This document shows, piece after piece, positions 46,465 through 55,563 of a stretch of 64,000 nucleotides of DNA. A model generated the notes under the pieces. The model was not told the origin of the DNA. It saw nothing but the letters and a program-made list of their open reading frames with translations, and ran no database searches. The position numbers were made by a program, and so were the translations under genes. Every line of letters begins with the position of its first letter. The stretch's first letter is position 1. Origin of the DNA: Bradyrhizobium sp. (lineage in GTDB: Bacteria > Pseudomonadota > Alphaproteobacteria > Rhizobiales > Xanthobacteraceae); contig NZ_SSMW01000002.1 in assembly GCF_004799405.1 (NCBI RefSeq), positions 124,001 to 188,000 on the forward strand. Direction: 5' to 3'.

Positions 46465-47379
46465 TCAAATCGCATCCCAATTAAAAATATCCGCGGAGCG
46501 GTCGAGCTTGTAGAACGACGACTTCAGCGCCGGCATGCCGTGGTCGGCGAGGGTCTGCGGGGTCCAGCCCTCGGCGCGGTGGATCGAGCGCAACGGGCGC
46601 GACTGGCTCATCAGGAAGATCTCGTTCATGCGCACCGCAAAGATCTGCCCGGTGACATCCTTGGCGGCGTCGCTGAGCAGGAACGCCACCACGGGCGCGA
46701 TCTTCTCCGGTCCCATCTGCTGAATTTTCGCCACCCGCGCTTTCTCGGCTTCGGTCTCGGTCGGAATGGTCCCGATCAGCCGGCTCCAGGCGAACGGCGA
46801 GACGCAATTGGAGCGGACGTGAAAGCGCTCCATGTCGAGCGCGATCGATTTCGACAAGCCCACGATGCCGAGCTTCGCCGCGGCGTAGTTGGCCTGGCCG
46901 TAGTTGCCGACCAGGCCCGAGGTCGAGGTGAAATGCACGAACGCGCCGCTCTCCTGCTCGCGGAACAGCCGTGCTGCGGCGTGCGACACATAGAACGAAC
47001 CCATCAGGTGGACCTTGATGACGGACTCGAACGCGTCGATGCTCATGCGGTGGAAGATCGCGTCGCGCAGGATGCCGGCGTTGTTGACCACGCCGTCGAG
47101 CTTGCCGAAACTGTCGACCGCCATCTTGACGATCCTGCTGGCCGGGATCGCTTCCGCCACGGTTTCGAAATTGGCCACCGCGGTGCCGCCGCGCTTTTTG
47201 ATTTCCTCGACCACTTCCTCGGCCGGTGTCGCGCTCGACCCCGATCCGTCCGCGGCCACGCCGGGATCGTTGACCACCACCTTGGCGCCTTCGGCCGCGC
47301 AGAGCAGCGCGATCTCCCGCCCGATGCCGCGCCCGGCGCCAGTGACGATGATGGATTTATCCCGAAGTGACTTGGTCAT
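46465..47379 (-). CDS. SDR family hydroxyacyl-CoA dehydrogenase-like protein
   Basis: A 304-residue SDR with full motifs: TGAGRGIG near 13, NNAGILRD near 100, and S/Y/K in STSG and NYAAAK. The insert VVVNDPG and a C-terminal extension of about 50 residues resemble the 3-hydroxyacyl-CoA dehydrogenase domain of MFE-2/HSD17B4. GGGAG lies before ATG 47379; upstream in-frame residues to 47409 are leader. It is downstream of the zinc-ribbon and thiolase genes on the same strand, giving a likely beta-oxidation pair. Confidence 0.9.
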   Translation of the reverse strand: MTKSLRDKSIIVTGAGRGIGREIALLCAAEGAKVVVNDPGVAADGSGSSATPAEEVVEEIKKRGGTAVANFETVAEAIPASRIVKMAVDSFGKLDGVVNNAGILRDAIFHRMSIDAFESVIKVHLMGSFYVSHAAARLFREQESGAFVHFTSTSGLVGNYGQANYAAAKLGIVGLSKSIALDMERFHVRSNCVSPFAWSRLIGTIPTETEAEKARVAKIQQMGPEKIAPVVAFLLSDAAKDVTGQIFAVRMNEIFLMSQSRPLRSIHRAEGWTPQTLADHGMPALKSSFYKLDRSADIFNWDAI

Positions 47380-47407
47380 GGTGTTTCTCCCGCGTGCGTT
47401 CCTGGTC

Positions 47408-47558
47408 ACCTCGCCCCGTTTGCGGGGAGAGGTCGAAATTCGCGAAGCGAATTTCGGGTGAGGGGGACTCTCCGCGAGTCCGGCTGTTGAGAGGGCCCCT
47501 CACCCCAACCCTCTCCCCGTGAAGAACGGGGAGAGGGAGCTGAGGGAGCGGCGCTCCC
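47408..47558. repeat. Array of five hairpins between SDR and thiolase genes
   Basis: Hairpin arms: 47408-47418/47423-47433 (one mismatch), 47434-47443/47447-47456 (perfect, CGAAATTCGC), 47465-47470/47476-47481 (GGACTC), 47509-47520/47526-47537 (perfect 12 bp, CCCTCTCCCCGT) and 47544-47549/47553-47558 (GGGAGC). The block fills the gap between thiolase stop and SDR start, both on the minus strand. Confidence 0.75.
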
Positions 47559-47559
47559 T

Positions 47560-48699
47560 TCACTTCTCGTTCGTAAAAATAATCGTGCCGCTCGCCGCGA
47601 ACATGCCGCCGACGCCGTGGCACACGGAAATCTTGGCGCCCGGCACCTGCGCCGGTGCGATCCCGCGCATTTGCCGCACGCTTTCCTGCAGCGCGTACAT
47701 GCCGTACATGCCCGAATGCATGTAGCTGAGGCCGCCGCCATTGGTGTTGAGCGGCAGCTTGCCGCCGGGCCGCGTGTTGCCGTCGGCGATGAACTTGCCG
47801 GTCTCTTCATGCGGCATGAAGCCGAGGTCGCCGAGGCCGTAGAGCGGCAGGTGCGCGAACGCGTCGTAGATCATCAGGTGATCGACATCGTTGTGGGTGA
47901 TGCCGGCTTCCTTGAACGCGAGCGGCCCCGCAACCTTGAAGGCGCGCGAGGAATCGAAAGTCTTCATCTGACTGACCATCGGCGTCTCCACGCTTTCGCC
48001 GGTGCCGAGAATATAGACCGGCCTGGTCTTGAAATCTTTGGCGCGCTCCGCCGAGGTCAGGATCAGCGCGCCGCCGCCGTCGGTGACCAGACAGCATTGC
48101 AGGATCCGGAACGGGTAGGCGATCATCCGCGAATTCAGCACGTCCTCGACCGTGATCGGCGCCTTCATGGTGGCACGCGGATTCTTCGCCGCCCACTCTC
48201 GCTGCACCACGGCGACCATCGCGATCTGCTCATGGGTGATGCCGTGGGTCTTCATGTAGCGCAGCACCGGTATCGGAAACATGCTGGCCGGGGTCGAGAC
48301 GCCATAGGGAAGCTCGAACTGGCCGTTGAGGCTGTCGGGACCGGTCATGCGCGGGGTGCGGCCGATATTCGACTTGCCGCTTTCGGCATGCGTGATCAGC
48401 ACGGTCTTGCACAACCCGGCCTCGATCGCTGCGGCGGCGTGGCGGACATGCAACATGAACGAGCAGCCGCCGACCGAAGTGCCGTCGACCCAGGTCGGCG
48501 TGATCCCGAGATAATGCGCGATCTGCTGCGGGGTCTCGACCGCGGTGGCGAAGCCGTCGATGTCGGACAGCTTCAATCCGGCGTCCGCAATGGCGTTGAG
48601 TGCCGCATCGGCATGCAACTGGATCTGCGAGACATTCGGGATAACGCCGAGTTCGGTGGTTTCGGCAGCACCAACCACGGCGACTTGATTCCTGCGCAT
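47560..48699 (-). CDS. Thiolase family acetyl-CoA acetyltransferase (SCP-x-like)
   Basis: A 379-residue thiolase of the non-decarboxylating SCP-x/lipid-transfer type. The nucleophilic cysteine C79 is in VGGCSF; the histidine region is NGGGLSYMHSG and a second active-site segment is VCHGVGGMF. It probably cleaves a 3-oxoacyl-CoA, in partnership with the DUF35 zinc-ribbon protein whose gene ends four bases upstream of its start. This pairing is the rule for SCP-x-like thiolases. Confidence 0.9.
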   Translation of the reverse strand: MRRNQVAVVGAAETTELGVIPNVSQIQLHADAALNAIADAGLKLSDIDGFATAVETPQQIAHYLGITPTWVDGTSVGGCSFMLHVRHAAAAIEAGLCKTVLITHAESGKSNIGRTPRMTGPDSLNGQFELPYGVSTPASMFPIPVLRYMKTHGITHEQIAMVAVVQREWAAKNPRATMKAPITVEDVLNSRMIAYPFRILQCCLVTDGGGALILTSAERAKDFKTRPVYILGTGESVETPMVSQMKTFDSSRAFKVAGPLAFKEAGITHNDVDHLMIYDAFAHLPLYGLGDLGFMPHEETGKFIADGNTRPGGKLPLNTNGGGLSYMHSGMYGMYALQESVRQMRGIAPAQVPGAKISVCHGVGGMFAASGTIIFTNEK

Positions 48700-48703
48700 G
48701 ATG

Positions 48704-49123
48704 CTAGCCCTTCGCAGGACGGAACAGGGGAAGGGTGATCTTGTCGTCGAGCTTCTCGAACGCGACTTCCAGCTTCATGTCGAGTTCGAGCGCCTCGGGC
48801 GTCTGCGGGCAATCGACGATGTTGCTCATCATCCGCGGACCTTCGTCGAGTTCCACCACCGCGATGGCGTAAGGCGGCGTGAAGCCCGGCACCGGGCGGT
48901 GATGGATCACGTAGCTGTAAAGCTTGCCCTTGCCGCTGGCCTTGAACACGCTGACCTTGCGCGAGGCGCAGGACGGGCAGAACGGGCGCGGCGGGAAATA
49001 GACGTTGGCGCAGGCGTCGCAACGCTGCAGCCGCAACTCACCCGCCTGGGTGCCATCCCAGAAATGCTGGGTTTCCGGTGTCGGTTTCGGTCGCGCGCGC
49101 GCGGGCTCGGCCATGTCGGTCAT
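48704..49123 (-). CDS. Zn-ribbon OB-fold protein (DUF35), thiolase partner
   Basis: A 139-residue protein with an N-terminal rubredoxin-like zinc ribbon (C35, C38, C49, C52) and a C-terminal OB fold with the typical YSYVIHHRP and YAIAVVELDEG segments. DUF35 proteins bind acyl-CoA or acyl chains and support the thiolase encoded next to them. First gene of the minus-strand group ending at 46465, divergent from the second ABC importer operon. Confidence 0.93.
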   Translation of the reverse strand: MTDMAEPARARPKPTPETQHFWDGTQAGELRLQRCDACANVYFPPRPFCPSCASRKVSVFKASGKGKLYSYVIHHRPVPGFTPPYAIAVVELDEGPRMMSNIVDCPQTPEALELDMKLEVAFEKLDDKITLPLFRPAKG

Positions 49124-49304
49124 TCCCTCCGGTATTATTGCGAACTTGATGCGACATTGGACTGCCCGCCGTCAATGGTCCAGCAAAGCGCGCGCATGCC
49201 GCCTATTCCGGCACACGCATAATGGATGAGGCGGTAACGCTTGTATCCCCGTCACCCCCCGCGTTAGATTGGCGTCAGAACCAAGAAAATCGGGAGGATT
49301 TCAC

Positions 49305-50549
49305 ATGTCGAAGATCACGGGTGCGGTGCTGGCCGCGGGTTTGACGCTGGCGATGCCGGCCCATGCCGCGGATGCGCCGGCGGAAATCAAGATCGGCACG
49401 CTCTATGCGTCGGCCGGGCGCTTCGCCTCGATTTCGATGCCGGTTTACAGCGCGCTCAAGCTCTGGATCGACCAGAAAAATGCCGATGGCGGGGTTTACG
49501 TCAAGGCATTCGATAAGAAAATCCCGGTCAAGCTGGTCTCCTACGACGACCAGAGCAACACCGCGACCGCTTCCACGCTCTACAACCAGCTCATCACCCA
49601 GGACAAGGTCGACCTGTTGGTCGCCGACTCCGGTTCGGTGCTGACGGCGCCCGCAGTGGCGATCGCGCGCGACCATAAGATGTTCCTGTTCGACCAGACC
49701 GGAACCGGCGCCAGCTTCTTTTCCAAGGACAATCCCTACATCGCACTGATGGCGGATCCGGTTTCGACGATCTGGCCCAAACCGGTTGCGGATTTCGTTT
49801 CGCAGGATGGACCGGGCCTCGGCATCAAGAAGATCGCCATTCTGTATTCGACCAATGAATTTACCGGAACGCAGGCCAACGCCTTCCGCAAATTCGTCAA
49901 GGATTCCGGTGCGCCGATCGAGATCGTCTACGACCAGGGCATTCCGACCGAGACCACCAACTACACCGTGATCATCAACAACATCAACAACACCAGCCCC
50001 GACGCGGTGATTCATTTCGGCTACGCGCCGAACGACATCGCATTCCTGCGCAACGTGGCCGACGTCGGCGTCAAGTTCAAGATGCTGTTCTGCATCTATG
50101 CCGGCCTCGAGACCGAGCTTCTCGAAAAGAACGTCGGCGAAAAGGGCCTCGAGCACGTCTTCACCTATGTGCCGCCCTCCGAGCTGGACTATCCGGTCAA
50201 TTTCGGCATGAACATGAAGGACTATAGAGCCGCCTGGGAGAAGAAATACCCCGACGGCAAGATCGAGTTCGGCTTCAACGCCGTGGCCGGATACACCACG
50301 GGGCTCATTCTGGAGAAGACGCTGTCGGTGGCGACCAGCCTCGATCAGATGGAACTGCGCCGCGCGACGTTCAGCCTGTCCGGGCAACTCAAGACGCTCG
50401 ACGGCACTTTCGCACTGGACGAGATGGGCGGCCAGATCGGCGAGTTGACGCCGATGGGGCAGCTTGAACTCCATGATGGTCACCTCAAGTTCATCTCGGT
50501 CTATCCGCACGAAACCGCCACCGGCAAGCCTGTCTATCCGCGTCCATGA
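49305..50549 (+). CDS. ABC transporter substrate-binding protein, branched-chain amino acid type
   Basis: A 414-residue periplasmic binding protein (peripla_BP_6) with a Sec signal peptide cleaved probably after A21 (AHA). The mature protein starts near EIKIGTLYASAG. GGGAGGA at 49292-49298 fixes ATG 49305; the longer frame upstream is leader. It heads a nine-gene run of importer plus catabolic genes and is therefore the natural sensor of the unknown substrate. It is clearly different from the Tat-exported paralogue at 13844. Confidence 0.93.
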   Translation: MSKITGAVLAAGLTLAMPAHAADAPAEIKIGTLYASAGRFASISMPVYSALKLWIDQKNADGGVYVKAFDKKIPVKLVSYDDQSNTATASTLYNQLITQDKVDLLVADSGSVLTAPAVAIARDHKMFLFDQTGTGASFFSKDNPYIALMADPVSTIWPKPVADFVSQDGPGLGIKKIAILYSTNEFTGTQANAFRKFVKDSGAPIEIVYDQGIPTETTNYTVIINNINNTSPDAVIHFGYAPNDIAFLRNVADVGVKFKMLFCIYAGLETELLEKNVGEKGLEHVFTYVPPSELDYPVNFGMNMKDYRAAWEKKYPDGKIEFGFNAVAGYTTGLILEKTLSVATSLDQMELRRATFSLSGQLKTLDGTFALDEMGGQIGELTPMGQLELHDGHLKFISVYPHETATGKPVYPRP

Positions 50550-50592
50550 GGCGATGGCGGGCTGAGAACCGGACGCCGGGGGTGAGGCGCCG

Positions 50593-51519
50593 ATGCTGAT
50601 TTACGCGCTCGTCGCCGGCGTATTGTTCGGCCTGTATTTCAGTCTGGTCGGTATCGGCCTCAATCTCGTGTTCGGTGTCATGCGCATCGTCAATCTTGCG
50701 CATGGCGACTTTCTGATGCTTGGCGCGTTCGTCGCCTTCGGCGTGGTGACGCTTGCCGGCATCGACCCGTTGTTTGCGGTGCCGCTGGCCTTTGTGCTAT
50801 TCGTGCTGGTCGGCATGCTGCTGTACTGGGTGCTGGTGCCGCGGCTGCAGGGTTCGGTGAACCCGGAAATGCTGTCGATCATCCTGTTCTTCGGGCTGTC
50901 GCAGGTGATCGAGGCGGTCACGACGATTTTCTTCGGCACCAGCGAGCGTTCGATCCAGAGCCGCGCGCTCGGCACGGTGTTCCAGACCATCAAGATAAAA
51001 CTGTTCGGCGGCACGCCGGATAGCGGCGGCCCGATCCAGATCTTCGGCCAGGGATTTCCGGCCTCCTGGGTGATCGCATCCATCACCAGCCTGATCGCGA
51101 TCGCCTTCGTCTATGTCTATCTGTACCGGACACGGCTGGGTACGCTGACCCGTGCCGTGATGTCGCGGCGCGACGAGGCATTTGCGACCGGCATCGATGT
51201 CGATCGCGTCTCCGCCGCGGCCTTTGGCATCGGATTGGGACTGGCGGCGGTCGCCGGCGTGTTCGCGCCTTTCATGTTCGGGTCGGTGACGCCGGCATTC
51301 GGTGCGGACGCGACCGTCACGTCATTTGCCATCGTGGTGCTGGGATCGCTTGGCAATCCCCTAGGGACCGCGCTTGGCGGCGTCGTTTATGGCGTCTGCT
51401 ACATGCTGGTGCAGACCTATCTGAGTTCATGGGCCGATCTGTTGCCATACGTGCTTCTGATTTTCATCCTGCTGCTGCGTCCAAGCGGGCTGTTGGGAAG
51501 GCGGGTGCGCGTTGCCTAG
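50593..51519 (+). CDS. ABC transporter permease, LivH family
   Basis: A 308-residue permease with the LivH opening LYFSLVGIGLNLVFGVMRIVNLAHGDF. About eight hydrophobic segments; a longer middle loop (near 110-150) than the LivH paralogue at 15113. ATG 50593 with GAGG upstream, 43 bases after the binding-protein stop. Its end overlaps the next gene by eight bases. Confidence 0.92.
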   Translation: MLIYALVAGVLFGLYFSLVGIGLNLVFGVMRIVNLAHGDFLMLGAFVAFGVVTLAGIDPLFAVPLAFVLFVLVGMLLYWVLVPRLQGSVNPEMLSIILFFGLSQVIEAVTTIFFGTSERSIQSRALGTVFQTIKIKLFGGTPDSGGPIQIFGQGFPASWVIASITSLIAIAFVYVYLYRTRLGTLTRAVMSRRDEAFATGIDVDRVSAAAFGIGLGLAAVAGVFAPFMFGSVTPAFGADATVTSFAIVVLGSLGNPLGTALGGVVYGVCYMLVQTYLSSWADLLPYVLLIFILLLRPSGLLGRRVRVA

Positions 51520-52432
51520 CGCCTTCAAACACACCCTGTTCATCGTCGCGCCGTTGCTTGCCGTGTTTGCAGTGCTGCCCGGCGTCTACGAAAATCATCT
51601 GTTGCTGTTCAATTTCGTGATCTTCCTGATCCTCGCCCAGGGCGTCAACATCATCTACGGTTTCACCGGCTATCTGCCGTTCGGCTATGTCGGCTTCTTC
51701 GGCGCCGGCGCCTACGGCTTTGCGATCCTGGTGATGCACTATCAGGCCCCGGCCGTGATCGCGGTGCTCGCGGCCGGACTGGTGGGCGTGGCGCTCGGGC
51801 TGTTGCTGACGCCGCTCTTGCGCCTGTCGGGTGCTTATTTTGCCATCGCCAATCTTGCGGCGTCGCTGGCGGTGCTGCACTTCGTCGCCAATCCGGCGCT
51901 GGAGAACATCACGCGCGGGCCCTACGGCGTCTCGCTCACCGGCACCTTCAATCCGACGCTGGCCTATTCGGCGGCCCTCGCCGTGCTGGCGCTGACGCTG
52001 GGTGCGGTGGTGTTTTTGAAGAACTCCGGTTTTGGTCTCGCCTTGCAGGCGGTGCGCGAGGATGCCGTCAGCGCCTCGATGGCGGGGGTCAATGTAGTGC
52101 GGATGCGCGTGATCGCCTGGCTGGCCTCGGCGCTGGTGGCGGGCCTCGCCGGCGGCGTCTATGCCTGGTACGTTTCGGTATTCTATCCCGACAACGTCTT
52201 CAGCGGCGATTTCAGCATCTTTGCCATTGTGTTCGCGCTGTTTGGCGGCGTCGCGACCATCTCCGGCCCGATCGTCGGCGTCATCATCCTCTACGGCATC
52301 TACAATTTGATCGGCTTCACCACGCCGCAATATTTCCAGTTGATCTACGGCCTCCTGATCATGGGACTGGTGCTGTTTCTCCCCGCCGGCCTCGTTTCGC
52401 TGGCAACACGCAGGGGCTGGCATGTCCCCTGA
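51512..52432 (+). CDS. ABC transporter permease, LivM family
   Basis: A 306-residue permease with the LivM motif YGFTGYLPFGYVGFFGAGAYG near residue 50 and a late FALFGGVATISGPIVG segment. The start is a TTG at 51512 that overlaps the LivH-type gene by eight bases, consistent with coupled translation; no ATG nearby gives a full-length first helix. It overlaps the ATPase gene by 11 bases. Confidence 0.91.
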   Translation: MPSAFKHTLFIVAPLLAVFAVLPGVYENHLLLFNFVIFLILAQGVNIIYGFTGYLPFGYVGFFGAGAYGFAILVMHYQAPAVIAVLAAGLVGVALGLLLTPLLRLSGAYFAIANLAASLAVLHFVANPALENITRGPYGVSLTGTFNPTLAYSAALAVLALTLGAVVFLKNSGFGLALQAVREDAVSASMAGVNVVRMRVIAWLASALVAGLAGGVYAWYVSVFYPDNVFSGDFSIFAIVFALFGGVATISGPIVGVIILYGIYNLIGFTTPQYFQLIYGLLIMGLVLFLPAGLVSLATRRGWHVP

Positions 52433-53153
52433 ATCGGCACCCATTCTCAACGTCTCGAACGTCGTCAAGCGCTTCGGCGGCTTTCATGCGCTCGACGGTT
52501 TGAGCTTTCATTGCGCGCCGGGCGAAATCTTAGGCTTGGTGGGTCCCAACGGCTCCGGCAAGACCACCGCGATCAACGTCATCTCCGGCCTCTACGCGCC
52601 TGACGGCGGCGAGGTGACGTTCGACGGCGCCTCGCTCGGCGGGGTCGCATCGCACAGGCTGGTCCATCGCGGCATCAACCGCACCTTCCAGATTCCGAAA
52701 CCATTTTTGTCGCTGACGGTACGGCAGAATATCGCGGTGGCCCTGGCCTATGGTCGCGCCGCGGTGGCGCCGCCAGAGATGGCCGCATTGCTCGACGAAT
52801 ACCGGCTCGCTGATGTCGCCGACCGGCCGGCGGCCGATCTGAACAACGCCCAGCAGAAGATGCTCGATCTCGTTCGTGCGCTCGCCACCCGGCCGCGGCT
52901 GTTGCTGCTCGACGAGCTCGCCGCCGGGCTCAACCCGGCGGAACTCGACTGGATCGCCGAGCGCATCAAGGCGCTGGCGCAAGGCGGAATGGCAATCATC
53001 GTGGTCGAGCATCTCATGGGATTCATCGAACATATCACCGATCGCGTCATCGTCATGAACGCCGGCAAGGAGATTTTCGAAGGCAAGCTTGCGGTCGCGG
53101 TCCAGGTGCCACAGGTGATCGAAGTGTTCCTCGGAGGCGAGCATGCCGCCTGA
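52422..53153 (+). CDS. ABC transporter ATP-binding protein, LivG family
   Basis: A 243-residue ATPase: Walker A GPNGSGKTT, Q-loop GINRTFQIP, Walker B LLLLDELA. The signature loop reads DLNNAQQKMLDLV instead of LSGGQ, as in the LivG protein at 17400, which also lacks the canonical form. ATG 52422 lies 11 bases inside the permease gene. Confidence 0.9.
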   Translation: MSPESAPILNVSNVVKRFGGFHALDGLSFHCAPGEILGLVGPNGSGKTTAINVISGLYAPDGGEVTFDGASLGGVASHRLVHRGINRTFQIPKPFLSLTVRQNIAVALAYGRAAVAPPEMAALLDEYRLADVADRPAADLNNAQQKMLDLVRALATRPRLLLLDELAAGLNPAELDWIAERIKALAQGGMAIIVVEHLMGFIEHITDRVIVMNAGKEIFEGKLAVAVQVPQVIEVFLGGEHAA

Positions 53154-53862
53154 AGCAGCCCCATTGCTGCAGGCCGCCGGCGTCGATGCCGGTTACGGCA
53201 CCATGCAGGTGTTATGGGGCGTCGATCTCGACGTGCGCGCCGGCGAGACGGTGCTGCTGCTGGGCGCGAACGGCGCGGGCAAGACCACGTTCCTCAAATC
53301 GCTGGTCGGCCTGATCGAGGCGCGCCGTGGCTCGATCACCCTCGGTGGCGAAGACGTGACGCGGATGCGCTCCAGCGACCGGATGCGGCTCGGCATGACC
53401 TACATGTCGGAGCTTGCGGTATTCCCGGATCTGTCGATCGAGGAAAACATCCGCGTCGGCGCCCAGGCGCTTGGCCACGCCGATTCCGGCGCCCGGGTCG
53501 AGGAACTCTATGGCGTATTCCCGGCATTGCGCGACAAGCGCCGCGCGCCGGCGTCGAGTCTGTCCGGCGGCCAGCGCAAGATGCTGGGCATTGCCAAGGC
53601 GCTCGCCGCCGAGCCGCGGCTTCTGGTGATGGATGAACCCTCGGCGGGGTTGTCGCCGCTGTTCGTCAAGGAAGTCATTCGAATCCTCAGCGATTTGCGC
53701 GGTCGGGGCCTTGCGCTTCTGATTGCCGAGCAGAATATCGGCTTTCTGGAAGTCGCGACACGGGTGTTCGTGCTCGAAGGCGGGCGCATCCGCTTTTCCG
53801 GCACGGTTGCGGAAATGACCGACAACGAAGCGCTGCGGCGCGCCTATTTCGGGCTGAAGTGA
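53143..53862 (+). CDS. ABC transporter ATP-binding protein, LivF family
   Basis: A 239-residue ATPase with Walker A GANGAGKTT, intact signature LSGGQRK and Walker B LLVMDEPSAGLSP. GGAGG is placed seven bases before the start, and the gene overlaps the LivG-type gene by 11 bases. Its stop overlaps the start of the AtuA-like gene by one base, physically tying transport to the enzymes that follow. Confidence 0.92.
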   Translation: MPPEAAPLLQAAGVDAGYGTMQVLWGVDLDVRAGETVLLLGANGAGKTTFLKSLVGLIEARRGSITLGGEDVTRMRSSDRMRLGMTYMSELAVFPDLSIEENIRVGAQALGHADSGARVEELYGVFPALRDKRRAPASSLSGGQRKMLGIAKALAAEPRLLVMDEPSAGLSPLFVKEVIRILSDLRGRGLALLIAEQNIGFLEVATRVFVLEGGRIRFSGTVAEMTDNEALRRAYFGLK

Positions 53863-55202
53863 TGCGAACCATCAGGATAGGATCGGGCGCCGGCTATTCG
53901 GGCGATCGCATCGAACCGGCGATCGAACTCGCCGAAAAGGGTGACATCCAGTACCTGGTATTTGAGTGCCTCGGCGAACGTACCGTCGCGCTGGCGCAGC
54001 AGGCGCGGATGAAAAATCCCGACAGCGGCTACGATCCGCTGCTCGAGGAGCGAATGCGCGCGGTGCTGCCGGCCTGCGCCTCGAAAGGCATAAAGATCGT
54101 CACCAATATGGGCGCGGCTAATCCGCTCGCCGCAGCCCGCAAGACCGCCGAGATTGCGAAGTCGCTTGGCCTGCCGTCGCTGCAAATAGCTGCCATCGTC
54201 GGCGACGACGTGCTCGATGCCTGCAAGGACGGCGACCTGCCGATCATGGAGTTCGACGGCACCATCAAGCAATTCGGCAACCGGCTGCTCTCGGCCAACG
54301 CCTATCTTGGCGCCGAGCCGATGGCGCAGGCGCTGACGCAAGGCGCCGATGTCGTCATCACGGGGCGCGCGTCCGATCCGGCACTGTTCCTGGCGCCGAT
54401 GATCCATGCCTTCGGCTGGGCGATGGATGACTGGAATCTGCTGGGGCAGGGCACCGTCGCCGGACATCTGCTGGAATGCGCCGGGCAAATCACCGGTGGT
54501 TACTTCGCCGACCCCGGCTACAAGGATGTCCCCGATCTGGCGCGGCTCGGCTTTCCCATCGGCGAAGTCGGCGAGAACGGTGATCTCGTCATCACCAAGG
54601 TCGCGGGCTCCGGAGGTGCCGTGACGGCGCAGACCTGCCGCGAGCAATTGCTCTACGAGGTGCACGATCCCAGACAGTACATCCAGCCCGACGTGGTCGC
54701 GGATTTTTCGCAAGTAAAGGTCGAGGAGATCGCGCCCGATCGCGTGCGCGTCAGCGGTGGTCGCGGCGCCAGGCGAACCGACACGCTGAAGGTCTCGGTC
54801 GGCTATGTCGACAGTTTTATCGGCGAGGGCCAGATTTCCTATGCCGGCCCCGGTGCGTTGGCGCGGGGACGGCTGGCGCTGGAGATCGTGCGCGAGCGGC
54901 TGAAACTGACAGGTGTTGCCGCAAGCGAATTGCGGTTCGAACTGATCGGCGTCGACTCGCTGCACGGCGCGCAAATCTCTGCCCGCGCCAATGAGCCTTA
55001 TGAAGTGCGCGTGCGCGTGGCCGGGCGCACCGAAAATCTGCGCGAGGCGATCAGGATCGGCAACGAGGTCGAAACGCTCTATACCAATGGTCCGGCGGCC
55101 GGCGGCGGTGCGTTCAAATCGGCGCGCGATGTAGTCGCGGTCGCCTCCGTCCTGCTGCCGCGCGATCTCGCCAGGCCGCAGGTTCGTTTCGTGGGGAGTT
55201 GA
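53862..55202 (+). CDS. AtuA family protein (DUF1446), main domain
   Basis: A 446-residue member of the acyclic terpene utilisation AtuA family. It opens IRIGSGAGYSGDRIEPA and has the recognisable NMGAANP, ITGRASDPALF and GQGTVAGHLLECAGQITGGY segments. AtuA is required for citronellol/geraniol breakdown in Pseudomonas, but its reaction is not known. There it is one chain of about 600 residues; here the C-terminal domain is a separate gene. ATG 53862 overlaps the transporter stop; a GTG one codon earlier is possible. Confidence 0.9.
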   Translation: MRTIRIGSGAGYSGDRIEPAIELAEKGDIQYLVFECLGERTVALAQQARMKNPDSGYDPLLEERMRAVLPACASKGIKIVTNMGAANPLAAARKTAEIAKSLGLPSLQIAAIVGDDVLDACKDGDLPIMEFDGTIKQFGNRLLSANAYLGAEPMAQALTQGADVVITGRASDPALFLAPMIHAFGWAMDDWNLLGQGTVAGHLLECAGQITGGYFADPGYKDVPDLARLGFPIGEVGENGDLVITKVAGSGGAVTAQTCREQLLYEVHDPRQYIQPDVVADFSQVKVEEIAPDRVRVSGGRGARRTDTLKVSVGYVDSFIGEGQISYAGPGALARGRLALEIVRERLKLTGVAASELRFELIGVDSLHGAQISARANEPYEVRVRVAGRTENLREAIRIGNEVETLYTNGPAAGGGAFKSARDVVAVASVLLPRDLARPQVRFVGS

Positions 55203-55206
55203 CGCC

Positions 55207-55521
55207 ATGAAGCTGCGCGAGATCGCCCATTCCCGCACCGGCGACAAGGGCAACATCTCCAACATTTCCGTGATCGCCTATGACGCGAAGCATTATCCGC
55301 TGCTGCTGGCGCAAGTCACCGGCGCGCGGGTGAAAGCGCATTTTGCCGGTGTCGTCGAAGGCGAGGTGGTCCGCTACGAACTGCCCAATATTGCTGCGCT
55401 GAATTTCGTGATGACCAACGCGCTTGGCGGCGGCGTGACGCGCTCGCTGGCGCTCGACGCGCATGGCAAGTCGCTCAGTTCGGCGCTGCTCGATCTGGAC
55501 ATCGAGGATTCCAACCCTTAG
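55207..55521 (+). CDS. AtuA C-terminal (ferredoxin-like fold) domain protein
   Basis: A 104-residue protein matching the C-terminal part of full-length AtuA: LREIAHSRTGDKGN at the start, a YELPNIAALNFVMTNALGGG core and a short acidic tail. It follows the main AtuA gene by four bases and almost certainly assembles with it. It lacks cysteine, so it is not an iron-sulfur ferredoxin despite the fold name. Confidence 0.88.
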   Translation: MKLREIAHSRTGDKGNISNISVIAYDAKHYPLLLAQVTGARVKAHFAGVVEGEVVRYELPNIAALNFVMTNALGGGVTRSLALDAHGKSLSSALLDLDIEDSNP

Positions 55522-55522
55522 T

Positions 55523-55553
55523 CGTCATGCCCGGACCTGTTCCGGCCATGACG
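55523..55553 (+). repeat. Small inverted repeat overlapping the amidase ribosome site
   Basis: Arms CGTCATG (55523-55529) and CATGACG (55547-55553), with inner CCGG pairs extending the stem. The right arm ends where the amidase ribosome site GGAG (55553-55556) begins, so folding of the mRNA could limit access to it. Confidence 0.6.
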
Positions 55554-55563
55554 GAGAGAATAG

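Noticed and set aside
47408..47558. CRISPR array
   Set aside because: The hairpins differ in sequence and spacing; there are no identical direct repeats or spacers, and no cas genes in the window.
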